Part shown: positions 8,159 to 16,143 of the stretch, in pieces | How positions within the stretch are numbered: position 1 is the stretch's first letter | Layout: the number at the start of each line of letters is the position of its first letter | Origin: Bradyrhizobium erythrophlei | GTDB lineage: Bacteria; Pseudomonadota; Alphaproteobacteria; Rhizobiales; Xanthobacteraceae | Assembly: GCF_900142985.1 (NCBI RefSeq) | Contig: NZ_LT670849.1 | Location: forward strand, 5,782,501 to 5,846,500 | Length of the DNA stretch: 64,000 nucleotides | Direction of reading: 5' to 3' | Translations under genes and position numbers: made by a program | The notes under the pieces: generated by a model | Seen by the model: only the letters and a program-made list of their open reading frames with translations | What the model was told of the DNA's origin: nothing | Database searches by the model: none

Positions 8159-8427
8159 TCAGTTATCCCGCCGCCTGTCCGGCGATACCGTCAAGGTGAC
8201 GGCGTTCGGCGTCAGATAGGCTCTTTCGCAGGCATTGGGCTGGGTCTGCGGCAGTTCGAGCTTGGTCCAACTGCCGCTGTTCGTACAGGTCTGGGTCGCG
8301 GTCGGCGAAATGCAGAGCGTTCTCCCTCGGAATATTGCTTATCTGCATAGACGCAGACGGCCTCGGCCGAACCAAAGCCCGCTGTGCCCATCACCAGTGC
8401 TACGCCGGCAACTACGCGTTTCATCAT
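8159..8427 (-). pseudogene. Frameshifted secreted Cys-rich small protein
   Basis: The N-terminal half reads MKRVVAGVALVMGTAGFGSA (signal peptide) and continues VCVYADKQYSEGE. At about 8320 the frame is lost. The +1-shifted frame continues LCISPTATQTCTNSGSWTKL and ELPQTQPNACERAYL before the stop at 8159. One deleted base after the GAA codon explains this. The rejoined product of about 88 aa would have several cysteines in the exported part. It could be a real null mutation or a sequencing error. Confidence 0.6.
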
Positions 8428-8504
8428 AGCCCCCCAAAATCGCCCGACAGGCGACATACCGCTGATAGACGACGATCAGACGACAGGGAGGGTGTTACCC
8501 GCCA

Positions 8505-9524
8505 CTACCGCCACCCCATCGCGGGCGCGACGTGCTTCAGGATCGCCTCGATCACATGTGCGTTGTAGTCGACGCCCAACTGATTGGGCACGGTGAGGAG
8601 CAGCGTATCGGCTTCGGCGATTGCCTCGTCCTGCTTGAGCTGCTCGATCAGGGCAGGCGGCTCGGCCGCGTAGCTGCGGCCGAAGATCGCCCGCGTCTTG
8701 GGATCAATGAAGCCGATATGATCATCGCTCTGATCGCCGCCGAAATAGGCGCGGTCGCGATCGTCGACCAGTGCAAAGATGCTGCGGCTGACCGATACCC
8801 GCGGCGTGCGGCTGTGGCCGGCCTCCTTCCAGGCCTCGCGGTAGGCGCGGATCTGCTTGGCCTGCTGGAGGTGAAACGGTTCGCCGGTCTCATCGTTCTT
8901 GAGCGTCGAGCTTTGCAGGTTCATGCCGAGTTTTGCGGCCCAGACTGCGGTTGCGTTCGAACCCGCGCCCCACCAGATGCGCTCACGCAGGCCTTCGGAA
9001 ATCGGCTCGACACGTAATAGGCCGGGTGGATTGGGAAACATCGGGCGCGGGTTCGGCTGCGCGAAGCCTTCGCCGCCGAGCAGGTCGAGAAACACTTCGG
9101 CATGCCGCCGTCCCATCGCGGCATCGTCCTGGCCTTCGCCAGGCTGATAGCCGAAATAGCGCCAGCCATCGATGACCTGCTCGGGCGAGCCGCGGCTGAT
9201 CCCAAGCTGCAAGCGTCCGCGCGAGATCAGGTCGGCGCTGCCGGCGTCCTCGATCATGTAGAGCGGGTTTTCGTAGCGCATATCGATCACGGCGGTGCCG
9301 ATCTCGATCCGGCTCGTTTTCGAGCCAACGGCTGCGAGCAGCGGGAAGGGCGAGGCGAGCTGGCGCGCGAAGTGATGGACGCGAAAGTAGGCGCCGTCCG
9401 CGCCTAATTCTTCGGCAGCGACCGCAAGGTCGATGGATTGCAGCAGCACGTCCGAGGCCGAGCGGGCCTGCGATTGCGGGGAGGGCGTCCAGTGTCCGAA
9501 CGAAAGAAAGCCGATCTTTTTCAT
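8505..9524 (-). CDS. Luciferase-like (LLM class) flavin-dependent oxidoreductase
   Basis: A 339-aa TIM-barrel protein of the bacterial luciferase-like family. Key blocks are IGFLSFGHWTP at the N-terminus, AAEELGADGAYFRVHHFARQ, GSKTSRIEIGTAVIDMRYEN, RGRLQLGISRGSPEQVIDGW and WWGAGSNATAVWAAKLGMNL. These enzymes use reduced FMN (or F420) to oxygenate diverse substrates; the substrate here is unknown. The gene lies 50 bp downstream of the MHS transporter on the same strand and may share its transcript. That links it to the LacI-controlled cluster. Confidence 0.8.
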   Translation of the reverse strand: MKKIGFLSFGHWTPSPQSQARSASDVLLQSIDLAVAAEELGADGAYFRVHHFARQLASPFPLLAAVGSKTSRIEIGTAVIDMRYENPLYMIEDAGSADLISRGRLQLGISRGSPEQVIDGWRYFGYQPGEGQDDAAMGRRHAEVFLDLLGGEGFAQPNPRPMFPNPPGLLRVEPISEGLRERIWWGAGSNATAVWAAKLGMNLQSSTLKNDETGEPFHLQQAKQIRAYREAWKEAGHSRTPRVSVSRSIFALVDDRDRAYFGGDQSDDHIGFIDPKTRAIFGRSYAAEPPALIEQLKQDEAIAEADTLLLTVPNQLGVDYNAHVIEAILKHVAPAMGWR

Positions 9525-9574
9525 GCGGGCAATCTAGTGATCCCCCGCATGATTTGCCACCGCCGCTCGCCTGC

Positions 9575-10924
9575 TCAGGCGCGCAGCGGCATTACCGCCG
9601 GAAGCTCGTCGTGCCGATCAGGCTCGGCTGCGGTGATGTCTTCCTTGTACGTTTCCGGGCCGATCCAGATCGCCACGACCGTACACAGCGACAGGAAGAT
9701 CGCGTAGCAGGCGACGGGCCACCAGGTGCCGTAGGCTGCGACCAGCGCGGTGGCGACGAAAGGCGCCGGGCCGCCGGACAGCAGCGATCCCAGTTCGCGC
9801 GCGAAAGCAAATCCGGCAAAGCGCCGTTGCGGAGGGAACAGTTCGGCGAAGTAGGCCGCTTGCGGCCCGAACATCGCCGCGATCACCACGGCTCGTGCCA
9901 GGATGAAGGCAAGCGCGATCAGGATCCATTGCTTGGTGCCGACCATCCAGAAGAAGGGGAAAGCCAACGCCACGCCGGCGAGCGCGCCGAACATGTAGAC
10001 CGGCCGTCGGCCGACCCGGTCGGACAACGCGGCAAAGCCGAGGATGGCGAAAAGCTCGACGACAAAGGCCAGCATCAGGGCGCTGAGTGCTTCCGAATTG
10101 GGAACGCCCAGCGTCTTGATGACGTAGCTGAGCCCGAACACCGGGAAGAAGTAGCCAAGGCCATTCTCTGCCATGCGCGCGCCGAGCACGACCAGGAAGT
10201 TGCGCGGATGATTGCGCAGCGCTTCCATCGCCGGGTTCTTCTCGATGATGCCGCGCGCCACGACGGCGTCGGTAAAGACGGGCGTCTCGGCGATGCGCAT
10301 GCGCACGTAGATGCCGACGAGGATGAGGACAAAACTCGCCAAAAACGGCAGTCGCCATCCCCAGTCCATCAACTGGTCGCGCGGCAGCATCGACACCAAA
10401 GCGAAGGCCGCGGCGGCGAGCAGATTGCCGACGGAAACGCCGAGCGGGGCAAAGCCGCCCCAGAACCCGCGATGGTTGGCCGGTGCGTTCTCGACCAGAT
10501 AGATCACCGCCCCGCCATATTCGGCGCCGGCGCCGAGCCCTTGTACGACCCGCATCGCCACCAGCAGGATCGGAGCCCAAACGCCGATTTGCGAGTAGGT
10601 CGGCAGGAAGCCGATCAAAGTGGTGCCGAGACCGATCATCAGGAGTGTTGCGACCAGCACCGGCTTGCGGCCGTAACGGTCGCCGAGGATGCCGAAGATG
10701 ATGCCGCCGATGGGACGAACGGCAAAACCGACACCGAAGGTCAGGAACGACAGGAGCGTGCCGACGACCGGATCGCTCTTCGGAAAGAACAATTCGCCGA
10801 ACACCAGCGCCGCCGCCGTGCCGTAGAGGAAGAAGTCGTACCATTCGAGCGCCGAGCCGATGCTTGCGGCCAGCACAACACGTAGGCGCGAATTGCCGGC
10901 GCCATCGGCTCCCGTCTTGGTCAT
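9575..10924 (-). CDS. MHS-family MFS metabolite:H+ symporter
   Basis: A 449-aa permease of the major facilitator superfamily, metabolite-H+ symporter (ProP/KgtP/ShiA-like) branch. Hallmarks are SALEWYDFFLYGTAAALVFG in TM1, GGIIFGILGDRYGRKPVLV (the loop 2-3 motif) and RVVQGLGAGAEYGGAVIYLV. ALSDRVGRRPVYMFG repeats the motif in the second half. It imports an organic acid or similar solute with protons. The start at 10924 is preceded by a GGGG site; the longer upstream frame crosses a terminator hairpin. It lies downstream of the dioxygenase-like gene in the same direction. Confidence 0.85.
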   Translation of the reverse strand: MTKTGADGAGNSRLRVVLAASIGSALEWYDFFLYGTAAALVFGELFFPKSDPVVGTLLSFLTFGVGFAVRPIGGIIFGILGDRYGRKPVLVATLLMIGLGTTLIGFLPTYSQIGVWAPILLVAMRVVQGLGAGAEYGGAVIYLVENAPANHRGFWGGFAPLGVSVGNLLAAAAFALVSMLPRDQLMDWGWRLPFLASFVLILVGIYVRMRIAETPVFTDAVVARGIIEKNPAMEALRNHPRNFLVVLGARMAENGLGYFFPVFGLSYVIKTLGVPNSEALSALMLAFVVELFAILGFAALSDRVGRRPVYMFGALAGVALAFPFFWMVGTKQWILIALAFILARAVVIAAMFGPQAAYFAELFPPQRRFAGFAFARELGSLLSGGPAPFVATALVAAYGTWWPVACYAIFLSLCTVVAIWIGPETYKEDITAAEPDRHDELPAVMPLRA

Positions 10925-10965
10925 GCGTTTCCCCGTACGTTTTGTTTTGATGTGTTCTTGAAGCA

Positions 10966-10996
10966 AAATGCCCGCGGGCAAAGCCTGCGGGCATTT
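10966..10996 (-). terminator. Terminator between dioxygenase and MHS genes
   Basis: AAATGCCCGC...GCGGGCATTT long stem around AAA, then a T-rich stretch on the minus strand. It lies just past the dioxygenase stop and may partly uncouple the two genes. Confidence 0.6.
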
Positions 10997-11006
10997 GTTG
11001 GTGTCA

Positions 11007-11879
11007 CTACGCTGCGCGTGTGAAGTAGGTTTTCTTGGACGCCGATTGCGTCTCGTAGATTGAGCCCTGTCGTTTCGGTGGGGGGAGCGGCATCCGCACC
11101 GGCACGTCCGTCATCCGAGGCGCGATCACCGGCGGTCCCGCCAGCAGGCGGCTGTTGAACTCGTCGAAATCCTTGACGCCCGCCAAAGGCCAGGCATCGC
11201 TCGCGGCAACTTCGTAGAGCAGGAGATTGCGCGGGCGGTTGGAGGTGTTCATCGCCGATCCGTGCAGCGCACGGACGTGATGGAACGACATGCTGCCGGC
11301 CTTGCCCATGCAGGGGACCGCGCGCTTGATCTCATCCTGGACCAGGTCGGGATCGATCAGGCCTGCGAAGCAGCCATCCTCGCCGTGATGATTCCACATC
11401 GAGTCGCCGCTATGCGTACCGGGGGCGACCAACATCGGACCGTTTTCGAGGTCGCAGTCGTCGAGCAACACGCCGATGGCGAGGATGTCGTCATTGGTGT
11501 GCGGGTAGAACGCCCAGTCCTGATGCCATTCGACCGGCGAGCCATACTGCGCGGACTTCATGTTCAGCTTGGATCCGTGCAGCCGCAGGCCCGGTCCGAT
11601 GAGCTGGGTGAGGATTTCGATCACGGGCTGGCTGCGCACGATCTCGTCGAAGATCGGATGGACCTTGTGCGGCGTCTTGATGCGGCGGACGCGGGGCGTT
11701 TCGGGCGTATGGCCCGGCTCGAGGTCATAGACGTCCGTGTGCTCGGTCACGGTGGCGGCGCCGGCCACGAGCTCGGCGATCACGCCGCGCAGGCGCTGCA
11801 GCGTATCGGCGCCGAGCACCTCTGGCACGACCACCACGCCATCGCGCCGGTACGCCTCAACCATCTCCTCAGGAATCAT
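11007..11879 (-). CDS. Phytanoyl-CoA dioxygenase (PhyH) family protein
   Basis: A 290-aa Fe(II)/2-oxoglutarate-dependent dioxygenase of the PhyH family. The double-stranded beta-helix core carries the proximal pair in WHQDW (about His119 and Asp121), the distal His in HVRALHGSAMN (about His206) and an Arg in SNRPRNLL (about 215) for 2-oxoglutarate. ENGPMLVAPGTHSGDSMWNH is the typical mid-domain block. It hydroxylates an unknown substrate. The start at 11879 is preferred: starts further upstream would overlap the LacI operator at 11903-11918. Divergent from lacI, so probably repressed by it. Confidence 0.8.
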   Translation of the reverse strand: MIPEEMVEAYRRDGVVVVPEVLGADTLQRLRGVIAELVAGAATVTEHTDVYDLEPGHTPETPRVRRIKTPHKVHPIFDEIVRSQPVIEILTQLIGPGLRLHGSKLNMKSAQYGSPVEWHQDWAFYPHTNDDILAIGVLLDDCDLENGPMLVAPGTHSGDSMWNHHGEDGCFAGLIDPDLVQDEIKRAVPCMGKAGSMSFHHVRALHGSAMNTSNRPRNLLLYEVAASDAWPLAGVKDFDEFNSRLLAGPPVIAPRMTDVPVRMPLPPPKRQGSIYETQSASKKTYFTRAA

Positions 11880-11902
11880 TGGTCTCGCTCTCATTTTTAG
11901 CC

Positions 11903-11918
11903 ATGTTAGCGCTAACAT
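11903..11918. promoter_or_regulatory. LacI-family operator, perfect palindrome
   Basis: ATGTTAGCGCTAACAT is a perfect 16-bp palindrome with the central GC step typical of LacI/GalR operators. It lies between the divergent dioxygenase and lacI genes. Confidence 0.8.
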
Positions 11919-11925
11919 TAATAAA

Positions 11926-11939
11926 TGGTAGCGCTGTCA
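11926..11939. promoter_or_regulatory. Second LacI-type operator half-match
   Basis: TGGTAGCGCTGTCA shares the TAGCGCT core with the first operator. Centres are 22 bp apart, two helical turns, which would favour cooperative binding on one DNA face. Confidence 0.65.
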
Positions 11940-11976
11940 TGATAGATGAGCAAGTGAAATTCGTGCATGGACGGCC

Positions 11977-13014
11977 ATGACCAAGGAATCGACCCAGGAA
12001 TTGGCTCAGGGATCGCCGCCTGAGATCGGAGAAAACCCCGCAGGACTTCCCCCGACCTTGTCGGCGGTGGCGAAGCTCGCGGGCGTTTCCGCGATCACCG
12101 TCAGCCGGGTGGTGCGGCTGCCTGAACAGGTGGCGCCGGAGACGCGTGCCAGGGTCGAGCGCGCGATGCGCGAACTCGGTTACGTCCCCAATCTCGTGGC
12201 TGGCGCGCTTGCGAGCGCGCGCACCAATTCGGTGGGCGTGCTGGTGCCGACCATCGCCAATTCGATCTTTGCCGACACCGTTCAGGGCCTGTCCGACACA
12301 CTTGAGCCGGCGGGCTTTTCGGTGATCCTCGCCCAGTCGCGCTACGACGACGGGCGCGAGGACCGCATGCTGGCGGCGCTTCTGTCGCGGCGGCCGGAAG
12401 CGATCATCATGGTTGGATCGCCGGCGACGGAGGACGGCGCGCGGTTATTGCGCAACGCGCGGATTCCCGTTGTCGAGACCTGGGACCTGCCGGCAAATCC
12501 GATCGACGCGGTCGCGGGCTTCGACAACTTCAAGGCCGGCGTTGCGGTCGCCAGGCACCTGATCGCGCAGGGACGTAAGCATCTCGCTTTCATCGGCGGT
12601 GACGATCCGCGCGGCGGGCGCCGTTGGCTTGGCTTTCGCGAGGAGGCGCTGGCGCATGGATTGGCCGAGCCGCAGAGGCTAATCCTCGATCGCAATGCGC
12701 CCGGCAGCGTCGCCGCCAATGTGCATTTGCCGGATGTCGATGCCGTGTTCGCCGCCAACGACGCCTATGCGATCGGCTTCATGGCTGGTCTGCGCAAAGC
12801 CGGCCGACTGCGTCAGGCCGCCGCATCGGAGCAGCCCGTCGCGGTCATTGGACTCGGCAATCTCGAGATGGGCCAATTGATTTCGCCTGCCTTGAGCACG
12901 ATCAGCGTGCACGGACACGATATCGGCCGCACGGCAGCGACGCTGACGCTGGAACGCGGTGGCGAGCGGCGCATCGATCTCGGATTCGAACTCGTGCTGC
13001 GCGATAGCGGCTAG
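11977..13014 (+). CDS. LacI-family transcriptional regulator
   Basis: 345 aa. The N-terminal DNA-binding domain (residues 28-70) holds the helix-turn-helix LSAVAKLAGVSAITVSRVVR and the hinge helix region GYVPNLVAGALASARTNSVG. The rest is a periplasmic-binding-like sugar/acid sensor domain (VGVLVPTIANSIFADTVQGL; HLIAQGRKHLAFIGG; VDAVFAANDAYAIGFMAGLR). Closest in style to GntR-like members of LacI. The divergent PhyH/MHS genes and the downstream Rid protein and binding protein probably form its regulon. Effector unknown. Confidence 0.88.
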   Translation: MTKESTQELAQGSPPEIGENPAGLPPTLSAVAKLAGVSAITVSRVVRLPEQVAPETRARVERAMRELGYVPNLVAGALASARTNSVGVLVPTIANSIFADTVQGLSDTLEPAGFSVILAQSRYDDGREDRMLAALLSRRPEAIIMVGSPATEDGARLLRNARIPVVETWDLPANPIDAVAGFDNFKAGVAVARHLIAQGRKHLAFIGGDDPRGGRRWLGFREEALAHGLAEPQRLILDRNAPGSVAANVHLPDVDAVFAANDAYAIGFMAGLRKAGRLRQAAASEQPVAVIGLGNLEMGQLISPALSTISVHGHDIGRTAATLTLERGGERRIDLGFELVLRDSG

Positions 13015-13037
13015 TGGTCCGATTCCAAGGGACCACT
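13013..13037. repeat. AGTGGTCC inverted repeat after lacI
   Basis: AGTGGTCC and GGACCACT form an 8-bp hairpin overlapping the lacI stop codon. It has no T-run and may be a weak terminator or a repeated palindrome. Confidence 0.45.
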
Positions 13038-13104
13038 GGACAATCCCCGGGATGGCCGCTGGAATGGGTTTTGCAGCGACCAACAAAAACAAGGGGAAAA
13101 AAGA

Positions 13105-13518
13105 ATGCCGCAATCCCACCGCGCCAGGCGCCAGGAATTCAGGATCGAAGAACTTGCCGCGCCCCTCAGCCACTACACGGATGCGGTGCGGTTTGGCGAC
13201 ATTCTCTTCGTCTCCGGACTGACCGCGCATAACGGCGAAGGAAAGCTCGTCGGCGGCGCGGACGCTGCCGCGCAGACCCGCCAGATCCTCGCCAATCTCA
13301 AACTCGTGCTCGATGTGGCCGGCGCCACCATGGCCGACGTGCTCAAGGTGACGGTGTTCCTGACCGACATCAACGATCGCGCCGCCATCAATCCCGTGCG
13401 GCAGGAGTTCTTCGGGGCTGCGAAGCCGGCGAGCACGCTGATCGAAGTGAGCAAGCTCGCGCTGCCCGAAATGAAGGTCGAGATCGAGGCTGTCGTTGGC
13501 TTGCCGGCCGCCCAATGA
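13105..13518 (+). CDS. Rid (YjgF/YER057c/UK114) family protein
   Basis: 137 aa with the trimeric RidA-like core: VRFGDILFVSGLTAHNGEGK, QTRQILANLKLVLDVAGATM, LKVTVFLTDINDRAAINPVR and ALPEMKVEIEAVVGLPA. The usual catalytic arginine of the PAR(S/T) motif is replaced: here it reads KPASTLIEV. It may therefore lack the canonical imine/enamine deaminase activity and belong to an Rid subfamily of unknown reaction. A GGGGAAAAAAGA site precedes the ATG. Cotranscription with lacI and the binding protein is likely. Confidence 0.8.
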   Translation: MPQSHRARRQEFRIEELAAPLSHYTDAVRFGDILFVSGLTAHNGEGKLVGGADAAAQTRQILANLKLVLDVAGATMADVLKVTVFLTDINDRAAINPVRQEFFGAAKPASTLIEVSKLALPEMKVEIEAVVGLPAAQ

Positions 13519-13552
13519 TTTGAAGTACGGATGTTAGATGAGAAGGTGTTCG

Positions 13553-14773
13553 ATGAAAAATCAGAAGAAGCAGATCAAGGCTCTGGTCGTCTTAACATGC
13601 GCCGTTTTGTTCGGCGCGGTCGCGAGCCAGGCGCAGGCGCTCGACCGGCCGATCAAGATCGGCGTGCTCAGCGATATGTCGGGACCCTACGCGGACCAGG
13701 CCGGCCTGGGCTCGGTCGAGGCGGCGAAAATGGCGATCGAAGACGCCGGCGGCAAGATCGACGGCCAGCCCATCGAACTCGTATCTGCCGATCATCAGCA
13801 CAAGACCGACGTTGCGACATCGATTGTCCGGCACTGGATTGACGTCGACGGCGTCGACGTGATCGCCGACATGCCGAATTCGGGAGTGGCGCTCGCGATC
13901 CAGGCGCTGGTGAAGGAAAAGAACAAGATCGCGCTCTTCGCGACCGCTGCGACGACGGAACTGACCGGCAAGCAGTGCTCGCCGAACGGCATTCAGTGGG
14001 TCTACGACGCCTATTCGAACGCCGCAGGTCTTGCGAAAGCGCTGGTCGCGAAGGGCGACAAGAGTTGGTACTTCCTCACGGTCGACTATGCGCTTGGCAT
14101 TTCATTACAGAACGAGGCCGTGAAAGCCATCACGGCGCTTGGCGGCACCGTGGTCGGCAGCGTCCGTCATCCCCTGAACAATCCGGATTTCAGCTCTTTC
14201 CTGCTGCAAGCCCAGGCGTCGAATGCCAAGGTGATCGCGCTCGCCAACGCCGGCTCGGACACCATCAATTCGGTGAAGCAGGCCGGCGAGTTCGGCCTGA
14301 CCAAGGACCACGTGATCGTGGCGCCGCTGGTTTATATCTCCGACATCCACAGCATGGGCCTGCCCATGGCCCATGGGCTGACCTACATCGAAGGTTTCTA
14401 CTGGGATCTGAACGACGACACGCGCGCCTGGTCGAAGCGGTTTTTCGAGCGGCGCAAGGCGATGCCGACCATGACACACGCCGGCGTCTATTCCGAGGTG
14501 GCGCACTATCTGAAGGCGGTGAAAGCTGCGGGCACCGCCGACAGCCAGGCGGTTCTCGCTAAAATGCGCGAGATGCCGGTCGACGATTTCTTCTCGCGGG
14601 GCGGGACCATCCGCAAGGACGGCCGCATGGCGCACGACATGCTGCTGGTGCAGGTCAAGTCGCCGGAAGAATCGAAATATCCCTGGGACTATTACAAGGT
14701 GCTGGCGACGCTGCCGGCGGATCAGGCCTTCCGTCCGCTATCGGAAAGCGAGTGTCCGCTCGTGAAGCAGTGA
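13553..14773 (+). CDS. Branched-chain-type ABC substrate-binding protein
   Basis: 406 aa. Signal peptide MKNQKKQIKALVVLTCAVLF ending SQAQA, then a LivK-like type I binding-protein fold (Peripla_BP_6): IKIGVLSDMSGPYADQAGLG, GGKIDGQPIELVSADHQHKT and GEFGLTKDHVIVAPLVYISD. Such proteins bind amino acids, aromatic acids or amides in the periplasm for a Liv-type ABC transporter. No permease or ATPase genes follow, so the protein is an orphan here or works with a distant transporter. The start at 13553 follows a GAGAAGG site. Confidence 0.85.
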   Translation: MKNQKKQIKALVVLTCAVLFGAVASQAQALDRPIKIGVLSDMSGPYADQAGLGSVEAAKMAIEDAGGKIDGQPIELVSADHQHKTDVATSIVRHWIDVDGVDVIADMPNSGVALAIQALVKEKNKIALFATAATTELTGKQCSPNGIQWVYDAYSNAAGLAKALVAKGDKSWYFLTVDYALGISLQNEAVKAITALGGTVVGSVRHPLNNPDFSSFLLQAQASNAKVIALANAGSDTINSVKQAGEFGLTKDHVIVAPLVYISDIHSMGLPMAHGLTYIEGFYWDLNDDTRAWSKRFFERRKAMPTMTHAGVYSEVAHYLKAVKAAGTADSQAVLAKMREMPVDDFFSRGGTIRKDGRMAHDMLLVQVKSPEESKYPWDYYKVLATLPADQAFRPLSESECPLVKQ

Positions 14774-14804
14774 GGTTGGTTCTCAACATCAGGGACGGTT
14801 GACC

Positions 14805-14875
14805 AGAGCTCCGATTCCGAAGTTCGTCAGTTGTTACCGCCCACTCGGCGCGAACTTCGGAATCGAAAGAGCTCT
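14805..14875. repeat. Long palindrome 1 between convergent genes
   Basis: AGAGCTCCGATTCCGAAGTTCG and its inverted counterpart form a 22-bp imperfect stem with a 24-nt loop. It may act as a bidirectional terminator after the binding-protein gene. Confidence 0.65.
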
Positions 14876-14889
14876 AGTAAATATAGTCT

Positions 14890-14967
14890 CTAGTGCGGCT
14901 TTGATTTTGAAGTTCCTATGACGAATTCGCCGCGATATTGATAGGAACTTCAAAATCGCCGCACTAG
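14890..14967. repeat. Long palindrome 2, overlapping the end of the AlgX-like gene
   Basis: CTAGTGCGGC...GAAGTTCCTAT on the left is mirrored by ATAGGAACTT...GCCGCACTAG on the right, about 27 paired bases. The right arm encodes the last codons (ALVRRF, stop) of the minus-strand gene. It shares the GAAGTTC core with palindrome 1. Confidence 0.7.
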
Positions 14968-16140
14968 CGCGCGCAGCGGATCGATATAGCCGGCTTTGTC
15001 GACGAAGGACTCGTTCTCTTCGAGGATCATGACTTTGGCGTCGCGCAGCGGCGTCAGGTCGCTGTCGACGAGATTGCGCTGCAATTCGTGGATCGGCGTG
15101 CCGCCGAAGCGGCCGAGGATCAGGTAGTAGTAGAAGCGAAACCGCGCGAGACAGTTGCCCTCGATCATGATGCGCGCGGGCAGGTGGCCAAAACTCGAAC
15201 CGACCATCGCCACGTCGAGGTTTCGTGCCGGACTCTCCGCGCAAGGCACGGATGGCTGGAAACTTGCCTGCGGCGTTTGGTATCCGAGGTGCGGGAAGAA
15301 CACGTTGAGGAGATCGGCGAGTTCGCGATCGGCGCCTTTCTCCGGCGTCGCCAGTGTGTAGGTGAACGTGAAGGGCGGGATGAGTTCGCGCCCCGCCTGC
15401 TGGTTGATCGCCTCGACGATGGCCAAAACCGCCCGTGCACCGCCGACATCGTTCCAGTGCACGCCGCCTTGCGGGAACAGGTCGAAGGGGTACGTGCCCT
15501 TCAGCGAATGGATCAGGCTTGCGGTGTCAACGACATGGATGCCGCCTTGCCGGAGCGCGCCGACATAGTCAGGCACCAATTGCTTGCGTGCCTCCGGCGT
15601 ACTGGGGCAGGGGACGCTGTTGATAAAATATTCCGGCAGATGCGCGACCTTGGACGGCGAGACGACGTAGATGAAAATGCCGCCGCGGTTTTCGTAGTAG
15701 TTCTGGATGTCGCGCAGCTTCGGCAGGATATCGGCAGCGAGCTTCAAACCCATGCCTTCGGTACGCGAACAATAATCGTTGAGATACACCCGCTCGATCA
15801 ACTGGCCTTTGACGCCCCTGACCACGTTGGGTGCGGTCAGCTCGCCGAACAGCTGATAGCGAATTTCATTGTTGACACGAATGAGCAGTGGGCGGATCGC
15901 CATCGCGTCGGTAACGCGGCTCGTCACGGCTTTCTGAAAACTCCCGTCACGAACGGTCGCCCATGACAGGATCACGGGCTTGTCGTAGGTGACGCCGTCG
16001 AGCTTGGGGCCGATTCTGATCGTGTGCGAAGGGAAGTACTGCAGGGCGAGAAGGTTCCAGGCGGTACCAAGCGGCAATAGCGCGAGGAAGGCGCAGAAGG
16101 CGGCGCGGACGATAGGGCGGGAGAGGGCGACGTTACGCAC
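14950..16140 (-). CDS. AlgX/AlgJ-like SGNH hydrolase, O-acetylation partner
   Basis: 396 aa. One N-terminal signal-anchor (IVRAAFCAFLALLPLGTAWN) and a periplasmic AlgX/AlgJ-type SGNH domain: GVKGQLIERVYLNDYCSRTE near residue 110, IYVVSPSKVAHLPEYF near 160, and FPQGGVHWNDVGGARAVLAI near 225 (the D..HWN pair). The serine motif is VAMVGSSFGHLPARIM near 310. With the neighbouring MBOAT gene 3 bp upstream it should transfer acetyl groups to a cell-surface polysaccharide. No alginate-synthesis genes are nearby, so the polymer is unknown. The last codons lie inside a long palindrome. Confidence 0.75.
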   Translation of the reverse strand: MRNVALSRPIVRAAFCAFLALLPLGTAWNLLALQYFPSHTIRIGPKLDGVTYDKPVILSWATVRDGSFQKAVTSRVTDAMAIRPLLIRVNNEIRYQLFGELTAPNVVRGVKGQLIERVYLNDYCSRTEGMGLKLAADILPKLRDIQNYYENRGGIFIYVVSPSKVAHLPEYFINSVPCPSTPEARKQLVPDYVGALRQGGIHVVDTASLIHSLKGTYPFDLFPQGGVHWNDVGGARAVLAIVEAINQQAGRELIPPFTFTYTLATPEKGADRELADLLNVFFPHLGYQTPQASFQPSVPCAESPARNLDVAMVGSSFGHLPARIMIEGNCLARFRFYYYLILGRFGGTPIHELQRNLVDSDLTPLRDAKVMILEENESFVDKAGYIDPLRALVRRF

Positions 16141-16143
16141 TGG

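Noticed and set aside
9554..10994. Long frames in other readings over the MHS gene (443 and 458 aa)
   Set aside because: Composition is Arg/Pro-rich and no domain appears; shadows of the transporter.
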